Part shown: positions 52,585-60,612 of the stretch, piece after piece | Layout: each line of letters starts with the position of its first letter | Numbering within the stretch: the first letter of the stretch is position 1 | Source: Devosia lacusdianchii | Lineage (GTDB): Bacteria > Pseudomonadota > Alphaproteobacteria > Rhizobiales > Devosiaceae | Length of the DNA: 64,000 nt | Assembly (NCBI RefSeq): GCF_022429625.1 | Contig: NZ_CP092483.1 | Location: 1,054,001 to 1,118,000, forward strand | Direction of reading: 5' to 3' | Position numbers and translations under genes: made by a program | Notes under the pieces: model-generated | The model's input: only the letters and a program-made list of their open reading frames with translations | Told to the model about the DNA's origin: nothing | The model's database searches: none

Positions 52585-53921
52585 TGAGCATTTCCGTTGC
52601 CGAGCGCAATCGCCTGCACGCCAAGTATCCCGAGGTCTTCCGGCAGAACGTCTTCCAGCGCTGGGGCCTGCCCCTCGGCCTGGGCGCAGCGGCGCTCTAC
52701 CTGGTCTTCTGCTGGTTCTTCTTCAATGTCGGCCCGGCCATCCAGAACGGCAAATGGGACCGCGCCGCGATCTATCTGCAGGACTGGTTCTCCTGGCGCG
52801 CCACGCCGCGTCTGCGCTTTGGCGAGGATGGCACCATTACCCCGCAATGGTCGAGCCGCGGGCAATACCCCAAGGACGCGACCATCGATTGGCTGGTGCC
52901 CAATGCCGATGGCAGCATGACCGTCACCTTTGGTGGCGACGACCGGCTGGACATCACGACATCCGAGGTCAACGTCACCGTCGATGGCCAGACCTATCCG
53001 GTCGCCATTACCCCCGATGCGGCTCTGGCTTCTGCCGATGCGGCGGGCGCGATCGTGCAGGACGGACAGAAGGTGCTGGTTGACTATGGCTTTGCCGGCC
53101 AGGCCGAAATCCGCGACAACCAGGTCTATGTGCAGCGCCGTTTCCTCGGCTGGGCCAACTTCCTCTACGACCCGACTTCGCCGCTCTGGGGCAACGACCT
53201 GTTTAGCAGCATCGGCTTGATGTTCAGCGGCGACCGCGTCAACCCGGACATGTCCAACGCGCAGTTCGTGCTGCATCAGTGGCTGAACAACCAGGCCTGG
53301 CAGCATGGCGATATCCTGACCAAGCTGTTGCAGACACTGGTCATGGCCTTTGTCGGTACGCTGTTCGCGACACTGCTCGCCTTCCCACTGGCCTTTATCG
53401 CCGCGCGTAACATCACGCCCAACCGGCCGGCCAATTGGCTGATGAAGCGCTTCTTCGATTTCATCCGCTCAGTCGATATGCTGATCTGGGCGCTGTTCTT
53501 CACCCGTGGCTTCGGCCCCGGACCGATACCCGGCATCGCGGCCATTTTCTTCACCGACACTGGCGCCCTGGGCAAGGTCTATGCGGAGGCGCTAGAAAAC
53601 GTCGACGACAAGCAGCGTGAAGGCATGAAGTCAGTGGGCGCCAGCCCGGCTGCCGTCAATCGTTATGGCGTTGTGCCGCAGGTGCTGCCGGTCTTCGTGT
53701 CGCAGTCGCTCTATTTCTGGGAAAGCAATACGCGTTCGGCGACGGTGATCGGTGCGGTGGGGGCGGGCGGTATCGGTCTCAAGCTGCTGGAGGCGATGGG
53801 CACCAACTCCGACTGGGACAAGGTTGCCTATATGGTGCTGCTGATCCTGGGCGTAGTGTTCGTGTTCGACAACATCTCCAATGCCATCCGGTCGCGGTTG
53901 ATCGGGCCTGCCGCGCATTGA
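52584..53921 (+). CDS. phnE: Phosphonate ABC transporter permease PhnE (second copy, with long periplasmic domain)
   Basis: 445 residues, against 276 for E. coli PhnE. After a first span (LPLGLGAAALYLVFCWFFFN) there is a region of about 175 residues, mostly beta-like and polar (GQYPKDATIDWLVPNADGSM; LDITTSEVNVTVDGQTYPVA), before the usual permease core (TLVMAFVGTLFATLLAFPLA; EAA-like loop QREGMKSVGASPAAVNRYGV). It resembles rhizobial PhoT in layout. The extra domain probably lies in the periplasm near PhnD. Confidence 0.92.
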   Translation: MSISVAERNRLHAKYPEVFRQNVFQRWGLPLGLGAAALYLVFCWFFFNVGPAIQNGKWDRAAIYLQDWFSWRATPRLRFGEDGTITPQWSSRGQYPKDATIDWLVPNADGSMTVTFGGDDRLDITTSEVNVTVDGQTYPVAITPDAALASADAAGAIVQDGQKVLVDYGFAGQAEIRDNQVYVQRRFLGWANFLYDPTSPLWGNDLFSSIGLMFSGDRVNPDMSNAQFVLHQWLNNQAWQHGDILTKLLQTLVMAFVGTLFATLLAFPLAFIAARNITPNRPANWLMKRFFDFIRSVDMLIWALFFTRGFGPGPIPGIAAIFFTDTGALGKVYAEALENVDDKQREGMKSVGASPAAVNRYGVVPQVLPVFVSQSLYFWESNTRSATVIGAVGAGGIGLKLLEAMGTNSDWDKVAYMVLLILGVVFVFDNISNAIRSRLIGPAAH

Positions 53922-53928
53922 TGCGAAC

Positions 53929-53961
53929 CTCTTACCTCGCCCCTCTGGGGAGGGGTAAGAG
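53929..53961. terminator. Inverted repeat between convergent phnE and dinB
   Basis: Arms CTCTTAC and GTAAGAG enclose a CCCCTC/GAGGGG stem, filling the 42-base gap between the two stops. It could terminate in both directions. Confidence 0.5.
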
Positions 53962-53963
53962 AG

Positions 53964-55208
53964 CTACAGCTGCTTCTCCGCCAGCTCCCTGAACGCGTCT
54001 GGTACCGAGCGTGGCGCTTCCAGTATCACCGATCCATAGCCGATGGCATCCCAGCCGAAGCGGTTGCGGACCTTGTCCATGGCCCCATCGGCCTGGCGCC
54101 GCGCCGCACCTGTGCGGGTGCCGGGGCGGCGCGCATCCTCGGCGCCGCCTAGCGTAAACTCGAACTGCATGGCCCGGTCGGGCACGAGATGCGATACCGA
54201 AATGGCGAGCAGGGAGATGTCGCGTTCGTGCGGAAACTCCTGGCGCACGCCTCGCACCAGCTCCTCAGCGACTTCCGCGATGGTGGTGGTTGCCGAGATC
54301 GGCGCTCCGAGCGTCATGGCCCGGGTCACCGCACGCATATCGGCGAAACGCACGCGAGTGGTGATCGTCCGGCCAGACCATTCTTTGCCGCGCAGTCGCG
54401 AGCCGATGCGGTCGGCCAGGAGCCGCAGGGTAGGGCGGAACACCTGTTCGCGGAACGGCCTGCGTCCCAGCGCCGACTGCGCTCCCGCCGAGCGGGCCCG
54501 ATGGTCGGTGACGATGGCGCGCGGATCGCGGTTCCAGGCGAGCGCAAACAGCTTCTCGCCGGCGGCATGGCCAAGCAGGCGTTCCAGCGAACCGCCGGTC
54601 GTCTGCGCCAACTGGCCGATGGTCACCACGCCCTCCTCGGCCAGCTTGGCCTTGGTGACCGGCCCGACACCCCACATCAACTCCACCGGCAATTCGTGCA
54701 AAAATTCCAGCTCGCGGGCCGGGTCGATCACGACCATGCCGTCGGGTTTGGCGACTTGCGAGCCAATCTTGGCCAAATGCTTGGTACGCGCCACCCCCAC
54801 CGATATCGGCAGGCCGAGTTCATCGCGCACGCGGCGGCGGATGGCGATGGCTATGGTCTCCGGCGAGCCGAACAGATGTTCCGTCCCAGCCACATCGGCA
54901 AAGGCTTCGTCGATAGAGATGCGCTCGACGAGCGGCGTGTAATCGTCGAGGATTTTCATCGCAGCGTCGCCGAGCCGCTGATACTCCCCGAAGTGGCCGC
55001 CGACGAATATCAACTGCGGGCAGAGTTCCTTCGCCTTGCGCCCCGGCATGCCGCCATAAACACCGAACCGCTTGGCTTCGTAAGACGCCGCCAGCACGAC
55101 GCCGCCACCGACCGCGATCGGCTTGCCGCGCAGGCCAGGGTCCAGCAATTGCTCGACCGAGGCATAGAATGCGTCGAGGTCAGCATGAAGGATTGTCGCC
55201 GCATCCAC
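53964..55208 (-). CDS. dinB: DNA polymerase IV (DinB)
   Basis: 414 residues. Y-family polymerase for translesion synthesis: ILHADLDAFYASVEQ (first metal site, steric gate Phe), SYEAKRFGVYGGMPGRKAKE, ERISIDEAFADVAG (SIDE motif), LPISVGVARTKHLAKIGSQV, helix-hairpin-helix ELMWGVGPVTKAKL, and a C-terminal little-finger domain. I place the start at GTG 55208, after AAGGTG, because the next upstream start would put the LexA box inside the coding region. Confidence 0.93.
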   Translation of the reverse strand: MDAATILHADLDAFYASVEQLLDPGLRGKPIAVGGGVVLAASYEAKRFGVYGGMPGRKAKELCPQLIFVGGHFGEYQRLGDAAMKILDDYTPLVERISIDEAFADVAGTEHLFGSPETIAIAIRRRVRDELGLPISVGVARTKHLAKIGSQVAKPDGMVVIDPARELEFLHELPVELMWGVGPVTKAKLAEEGVVTIGQLAQTTGGSLERLLGHAAGEKLFALAWNRDPRAIVTDHRARSAGAQSALGRRPFREQVFRPTLRLLADRIGSRLRGKEWSGRTITTRVRFADMRAVTRAMTLGAPISATTTIAEVAEELVRGVRQEFPHERDISLLAISVSHLVPDRAMQFEFTLGGAEDARRPGTRTGAARRQADGAMDKVRNRFGWDAIGYGSVILEAPRSVPDAFRELAEKQL

Positions 55209-55230
55209 GATTTCACCTTGTTGACGAATA

Positions 55231-55245
55231 GAACATAAAGGGAAC
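55231..55245 (-). promoter_or_regulatory. LexA (SOS) box of dinB
   Basis: On the minus strand GTTC-CCTTTAT-GTTC, an exact match to the alphaproteobacterial GTTC-N7-GTTC consensus, 23 bases upstream of the GTG at 55208. Confidence 0.85.
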
Positions 55246-55382
55246 AAATACGCCGGGGAGTCAAGGTCGGTCACAACCGGATTCACCGTCATGTGGTCCG
55301 TTACGGTCGGCTTGTTTTTGGCATGGTGCCGTCGTGTCCAAAAAGTGAAAACGGAGAAAACCCTTCCGTAACACCACGTTAA

Positions 55383-57878
55383 GTGAAGTTACTTAGGGTA
55401 TGCCGGCTCATCTTTACTGGCGGCGTTCCCTTGTTCTCAGTAGTCGATTTCTTTTTTGTCGGGCACGACTTCCGCTTCGTTGCCATGGCCGCTGTCGTGT
55501 GCCTCATCTCCTCCTATGCCTGCATGAGCCTTGTGCGGCATGGACGCCGCACCGAAGGGGGCATGCGCACCTTGTGGAACGCGGTGGCGGCGGTAGCTGT
55601 GGGCTTCGGCATCTGGGCCACGCATTTCCTTGCGGTGCTGGCCTTTCGGCCCGGCTTCGATTTCGCCTACGACATCGCGCTAACCGCCGTCTCGCTGGGC
55701 TTAGCCATCGCTGTCTGTGCCCTCGGCATTGCCATGGCCATGCACGGTACCGGCAAGAAGGACCACTTTCTTGGCGGCGCGGTGGTGGGTATCGCGATTT
55801 CGACCATGCACTATACCGGCATTGCCGCGCTGGTGATGGGCGGCAGCATTGGTTGGGATAGCGGCATGGTCGCCATCTCGATCATCGCCGGCATGATCCT
55901 TGGTGGCATCTCTTTCGTGACCGCCATGTCGGGAGGCTGGAAGAACCTGGCGCTGGGCACAGCGCTGCTGACGGCGGCGATCTGTGCGATGCACTTCACG
56001 GCCATGGGTGCGGCCGACTTCTCGATGTGCTTCCCGCTGACCGCCAACGGCAACCTGGCCGGCGGCTGGATTGCTGCAGCCGTTGCGTTCGTTTCGCTAC
56101 TGATCCTCGCCGCAGCGTTCGGCAGCGTGCTGCTCGACGAGGCCGACCGTCGTCGCACGGCGCGCGAACGCGAGCGCGAGAAGGCTGATGCCGAGAGGCT
56201 CAGCGAGGTCACCGGCCGACTGGAACTGGCAATGCGTCACATGGCGCAAGGCCTCAGCCTCTATGACAGCCATGGCGTGCTGCGCCTGCACAACAAGCGA
56301 CTGCCCCTTCTGCTCGGGCTCGACCCGGAAACCGACCTGACGGGCAAGACCTTCCGCGAGGTCTGCCGGCTGGCCATCATCGGCCCGGGCCCTGCGCCCG
56401 CCAATGTCGAAGACCTTGCCGATCGCGTCGTCGCCCAGCACCAGCCGCTTATCCACGGCGCGGGCGGCGATGTCGTGCACACCTTCGCCAATGACCGCTC
56501 GGTGCGCGTCACCCACAATCCGATCGGCGATGGCTCTTGGGTGGCCACCATCGACGACATTACCGAGCGGCGGCGATCGGAGGAAGCGATTGCCCACCTG
56601 GCGCGCCATGACAGCCTGACCGGATTGCCGAACCGCGCGCTGTTCAACGAACGCTTTGAGGCGGCTCTCAACGAAGCCGATGCCGGCGACAACAATCTGG
56701 CCGTCATCGCCATCGATCTCGACCGGTTCAAGGAAATCAACGATACCTATGGCCACGCCGCAGGCGACGGCGTGCTGCAGGCTCTCGCCAACCGCCTTAC
56801 CGAGGGACTAAAGGATGGCGAAGTCGTCGCCCGGCTCGGCGGCGATGAGTTCGGCGCGCTTAAATCCTTCACCTCGATGGATAACCTGCGCGACTTTCTC
56901 GCGCGCATCGAAGCGGCCCTATTTGGTCGCGTTGCCATCGACGGCACCGAACTCAGCACTGCGGGCAGCATTGGCGTCGCCATCTATCCCGACGACGGCG
57001 CGGACCGCTCCAAACTCATGAGCAATGCCGACCTGGCCATGTATCGGGCCAAGGCCGAGTTCGACCGGCGCATCTGCTACTATGAAAGAGAGATGGACGA
57101 ACACGCCCGGCAACGCCGAGACATGGCCAAGGACATCTGGGCCGCGTTGGAAATGGACGCCTTCTACCTTGTCTACCAGGTGCAGAAATCCGTCGCGACC
57201 GGCGAAATCACCGGCTACGAGGTGTTGCTGCGCTGGGACAGGCCCGGCTATGGCAATGTCTCGCCCGCCGACTTCATCCCGGTGGCCGAGGAATGCGGGG
57301 CCATTGGCGCCATCGGCAACTGGGTTCTCCGCATGGCCTGCCTCGATGCCGCGTCCTGGCCCGAACCCTACAAGATCGCCGTCAACGTATCGGGTTTGCA
57401 ACTGGCACAGGTCGAGCTGATCGACACCGTGCGCAATGCGCTGATCCGCTCCGGACTGGCCCCGGCGCGGCTTGAGCTGGAAGTCACCGAGACGGCCATC
57501 ATCGCCGACAAGAAGCGGGCGCTGCACATCCTGCGGCAAATCAAGGCTATCGGCGTGTCGATTGCCATCGACGATTTTGGCACCGGCTATTCCTCGCTCG
57601 AAACGCTGCGCAGCTTCCCCTTCGACAAGATCAAGCTCGATCGCTCGTTCATGACCGAAGTGGAGGTGAACGACCAGTCCAAGGCCATCGTGCGCGCCAT
57701 TCTGGCCCTGGGGCGCAGCCTCAGCGTGCCGGTATTGGCGGAGGGTGTGGAGACCAGCGCTCAGCTCGACGTGCTGCGCATCGAGGGGTGTAACGAAGCG
57801 CAGGGCTTCCTGCTCGGGCGGCCGGGCCACATCGACTGGGCCGACACGCTCGAACCGTTGCTGGTCAACGCCCGCTAG
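55383..57878 (+). CDS. MHYT-PAS-GGDEF-EAL membrane protein (cyclic di-GMP turnover)
   Basis: 831 residues from a GTG whose ribosome site is poor; the true start may lie slightly downstream, before FFFVGHDFRF. The first 260 residues form a seven-span MHYT sensor with the repeated His motifs ATHFLAVL, TMHYTGIA and AMHFTAMG, proposed to bind copper for gas sensing. A PAS-like segment (RHMAQGLSLYDSHGVLRLHN) follows, then GGDEF (residues 486-490, intact) and an EAL domain whose signature reads EVLLRW (Glu613), with IDDFGTGYSSL and LAEGVET present. Both activities are possible. The stop overlaps the SDR stop on the other strand by 4 bases. Confidence 0.9.
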   Translation: MKLLRVCRLIFTGGVPLFSVVDFFFVGHDFRFVAMAAVVCLISSYACMSLVRHGRRTEGGMRTLWNAVAAVAVGFGIWATHFLAVLAFRPGFDFAYDIALTAVSLGLAIAVCALGIAMAMHGTGKKDHFLGGAVVGIAISTMHYTGIAALVMGGSIGWDSGMVAISIIAGMILGGISFVTAMSGGWKNLALGTALLTAAICAMHFTAMGAADFSMCFPLTANGNLAGGWIAAAVAFVSLLILAAAFGSVLLDEADRRRTAREREREKADAERLSEVTGRLELAMRHMAQGLSLYDSHGVLRLHNKRLPLLLGLDPETDLTGKTFREVCRLAIIGPGPAPANVEDLADRVVAQHQPLIHGAGGDVVHTFANDRSVRVTHNPIGDGSWVATIDDITERRRSEEAIAHLARHDSLTGLPNRALFNERFEAALNEADAGDNNLAVIAIDLDRFKEINDTYGHAAGDGVLQALANRLTEGLKDGEVVARLGGDEFGALKSFTSMDNLRDFLARIEAALFGRVAIDGTELSTAGSIGVAIYPDDGADRSKLMSNADLAMYRAKAEFDRRICYYEREMDEHARQRRDMAKDIWAALEMDAFYLVYQVQKSVATGEITGYEVLLRWDRPGYGNVSPADFIPVAEECGAIGAIGNWVLRMACLDAASWPEPYKIAVNVSGLQLAQVELIDTVRNALIRSGLAPARLELEVTETAIIADKKRALHILRQIKAIGVSIAIDDFGTGYSSLETLRSFPFDKIKLDRSFMTEVEVNDQSKAIVRAILALGRSLSVPVLAEGVETSAQLDVLRIEGCNEAQGFLLGRPGHIDWADTLEPLLVNAR

Positions 57879-58648
57879 GGCATCAACTGACCGCCATTGA
57901 CCTCGATGACCTGGCCGATGAGATAGCCGGAGAGAGCTTCGGAGGCGAGGAAGAGGTAGGCGCCGACGCAATCCTCGGCCGTGCCGACGCGCCCCTGCGG
58001 AATGGTCGCCAGCATTGCCTTCATCTGCGCCTCGGTCGAATAGCGCTCGTGGAACGGCGTATCGATGACACCCGGTGCGACCGCGTTGACGCGGATGCCG
58101 AAGCCGATCAGCTCCTTGGCCATGCCACGCGTGATGTTCGACACCAGCGCCTTGGATGATCCATAGAGCCCGGCGCCATTGCCCGCCCCGTTGCGGGCGG
58201 CGATGGAGCTGGTGTTGATGATGAACCCGCCCTGGCGCTTGAGATGCGGGATTGCCGCGCGCGAGGCGGCGACGACCGAACGGCCGTTGAGATCCATCAC
58301 CTGGTCGTAATAGGCGTCGTCCATATCCGCATAGGCCATGCGTCCAACCATGCCGCCGGCATTGTTGATGAGGCCATCGAGCCGGCCGAACGAGGCTGCC
58401 GTTTCCTCGACCGCGCGGGCGATCTCGTATGACTTGGTGGCGTCGGCGCGGACCAGCACGGCCTTGCCGCCGGCCGCGGCGATTGCGCGCACCACTGCAT
58501 CGGCAGCGTCCTTGCTGGCGTTGTAATGCACGCCCACCGAAGCGCCTTGCGCGGCGAAGGCTTGGGCCAGAGCCGCACCTATGCCGGTAGAGGCCCCCGT
58601 GATCAACAGCGCTTTTCCGGACAGGTCAGGTATGCGGAGCGTTGTCAT
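57875..58648 (-). CDS. SDR family NAD(P)-dependent oxidoreductase
   Basis: 257 residues. TGASTGIG cofactor loop, NNAGG, NTSSIAARNG with the catalytic Ser, YGSSK pair, and GYLIGQVIEVNGGQLMP at the C-terminus. The ATG at 58648 opens MTTLRIPDLSG; longer frames lack support. It resembles the 3-oxoacyl-ACP reductase/glucose-dehydrogenase-like SDRs, but no substrate can be named. It is divergent from opgG across 180 bases in which I see no clear motif. Confidence 0.85.
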   Translation of the reverse strand: MTTLRIPDLSGKALLITGASTGIGAALAQAFAAQGASVGVHYNASKDAADAVVRAIAAAGGKAVLVRADATKSYEIARAVEETAASFGRLDGLINNAGGMVGRMAYADMDDAYYDQVMDLNGRSVVAASRAAIPHLKRQGGFIINTSSIAARNGAGNGAGLYGSSKALVSNITRGMAKELIGFGIRVNAVAPGVIDTPFHERYSTEAQMKAMLATIPQGRVGTAEDCVGAYLFLASEALSGYLIGQVIEVNGGQLMP

Positions 58649-58828
58649 GAAATTGTCGTGATGTTGTTTGAACTGGCCGAGCCTATCACCTGCCAGGCCT
58701 TCGAAACACCCGTTTTGACGGTCGAAACAAGGGGTTGGGGCATGTTTGAGCCATTCGCTCAGCGCATGGCAACTATGCAACAACTTTTCTGACTATGCGG
58801 CGTTCGGGATTTGCCGACAGAGCTATTT

Positions 58829-60457
58829 ATGAATCCGACCCTAGGTAAACTTGTGAAGCGTCACACCGAAAGCCTGCCGAACCGTCGCGCCGTACTCTTC
58901 GGAGCCGGCGCCGCGATTGCTCTGATCTCCACCACTTCGCTGACCTCCTTCGCGTTCGCCCAAGGCGAGCCGGTTGAAGCGCTGCCTTTCGACTTCGACA
59001 GTTTCACCGCCCGCATGAAGGATCTGGCTGGTACGGCCTATGAGCCGGTGACCTTCACCCTGCCGGAAAGCTTCAACGGCCTCGACTACGATGCCTATCG
59101 CCGCATCCAGTTCCGGCCCGACCATGGTGTGTGGGCCGCGCTGGGCATCGGCTATCAGGTGCATGCTTTCCATCCGGGCTGGCTGTTCAAGGAGCCGGTC
59201 AAGCTATTCGAGATCAAGGACGGGCTCGCCGAGCCGGTGATCTTCGGTTCCGCCGATTTCGACTATCACGACGCTGCGGTCGAAGAAGCCGTTGCCGGCG
59301 AGGTTTTCCCCGGCGTTGCGGGCCTGCGCATCAACTATCCGCTCAATAGCCCCGACAAGGTCGACGAGCTGGTGACGTTCCTCGGCGCGAGCTACTTCCG
59401 CGCTCTTGGCCGTGACAATGTCTACGGCCTCAGCGCCCGCGGACTGTTGATGAACTCGTGGCTCGATATTCCCGAGGAATTCCCGCGCTTCTCCGAATTC
59501 TACGTCGAGCGGCCATCGGTCGCCGGCGGACCGTTGGTGGTTTATGCGGCGCTTGAAAGCGCCAGCGTCACCGGCGCCTATCGTTTCGTCATCACTCCGG
59601 CCAGCAATGCTGCGCAGGAAACGGTGATGGATGTGACGGCGCGGCTCAATTTCCGCAGCGACGTCAAGGAGCTGGGTATCGCCCCGCTGACCTCAATGTT
59701 CCTGTTTGCCGATGCAAACCGGGCCGGTTTCGACGATTACCGGCCGCAGGTGCATGATAGCAACGGTCTGCTGATCGAGCGGGAAACCGGCGAGATCATG
59801 TGGCGGGCGCTCAACAATTCCCCGGCGCTGGGCAATTCTTACCTTTGGGAAAACAACCCCAAGGCGTTCGGGCTCTACCAGCGCGGCCGCGACTTCGAGA
59901 CCTACCAGGATGCCGGCGCGCATTACGAACGCCGTCCGTCGCTGCGGGTGGAACCGGCAGGCAATTGGGGCCAGGGTTCGGTCAGGTTGATCGAGATTCC
60001 CGCCAAGCTGGAAGCCGACGACAATATCGGGGCCTTCTGGATCCCCGCGGAACCGGCGCTTGCCGGGCAATCTCGCGAATTCGGTTACCGCCTGATCTGG
60101 GGTGACCTTAATCCGGAAATCAATTCGGACTTGGCTTACGTGGCCGAAACCCGGTCAGGGCAGGGGGGCGTCTCGGGTGTCGAGAACGCCGTCAGCCTGC
60201 GCAAGTTCGTGGTCGACTTCGCCGGCGCTGCGCTGGCGGATATTTCTGCGGAGACGCCGCCAGATGTGGTGGCAACTGTTTCCGGCGGGGTGGCGCAACA
60301 TACCGCGCTTTCGCGCATTGATGCCAACGGGGCGTGGCGTCTGGTCTTCGACGTGGAGACCGATGGCACGGCACCGCTCGAGCTCAGGGCTTACCTGGTC
60401 GGGTCGGGTCGTCAGCTAACCGAAACCTGGCTCTATCAGTGGAGACCCGCAGCATGA
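58829..60457 (+). CDS. opgG: Glucan biosynthesis protein OpgG/MdoG
   Basis: 542 residues. Export signal with twin arginine (NRRAVLFGAGAAIALI to AFAQ), so possibly Tat as in OpgD. The mature protein shows the MdoG pattern: FDFDSFTARMKDLA, YDAYRRIQFRPDHGVW, FGSADFDYHD, GLRINYPLNSPDKVDELVTF, ASYFRALG, YGLSARGL, and RRPSLRVEPAGNWGQGSVRL. It acts in the periplasm in making osmoregulated glucans. The ATG at 58829 is chosen over a TTG 18 bases earlier. Its TGA overlaps the ATG of the short frame leading into opgH. Confidence 0.93.
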   Translation: MNPTLGKLVKRHTESLPNRRAVLFGAGAAIALISTTSLTSFAFAQGEPVEALPFDFDSFTARMKDLAGTAYEPVTFTLPESFNGLDYDAYRRIQFRPDHGVWAALGIGYQVHAFHPGWLFKEPVKLFEIKDGLAEPVIFGSADFDYHDAAVEEAVAGEVFPGVAGLRINYPLNSPDKVDELVTFLGASYFRALGRDNVYGLSARGLLMNSWLDIPEEFPRFSEFYVERPSVAGGPLVVYAALESASVTGAYRFVITPASNAAQETVMDVTARLNFRSDVKELGIAPLTSMFLFADANRAGFDDYRPQVHDSNGLLIERETGEIMWRALNNSPALGNSYLWENNPKAFGLYQRGRDFETYQDAGAHYERRPSLRVEPAGNWGQGSVRLIEIPAKLEADDNIGAFWIPAEPALAGQSREFGYRLIWGDLNPEINSDLAYVAETRSGQGGVSGVENAVSLRKFVVDFAGAALADISAETPPDVVATVSGGVAQHTALSRIDANGAWRLVFDVETDGTAPLELRAYLVGSGRQLTETWLYQWRPAA

Positions 60458-60594
60458 AGTACGACAGTCGATTTCCTCTTGCCGGCGCTCTGCCCGATGC
60501 TCCGCTGGCCATGCCCAAGCAGCGGCTGGAATTGCAGCGGCGGTCTCTTTTTGACGCGCTCCGGGATGTATTCTCGGTCTTTGCTACGCGATAG
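60454..60594 (+). CDS. Short ORF, detached N-terminus of OpgH (46 aa before an in-frame TAG)
   Basis: 46 codons starting with an ATG that overlaps the opgG stop (ATGA) and has GGAG eight bases upstream. The peptide (ALPDAPLAMPKQRLELQRRS, then FDALRDVFSVF) looks like the cytoplasmic N-terminus of OpgH proteins, which typically carries a PLAMP-like motif. It is in the same reading frame as the glucosyltransferase at 60613, separated only by TAG (60592-60594) and six codons. This is therefore most likely the original start of opgH, cut by an amber codon. Confidence 0.6.
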   Translation: MKYDSRFPLAGALPDAPLAMPKQRLELQRRSLFDALRDVFSVFATR

Positions 60595-60612
60595 CAAAGC
60601 GCACCACAGTAC

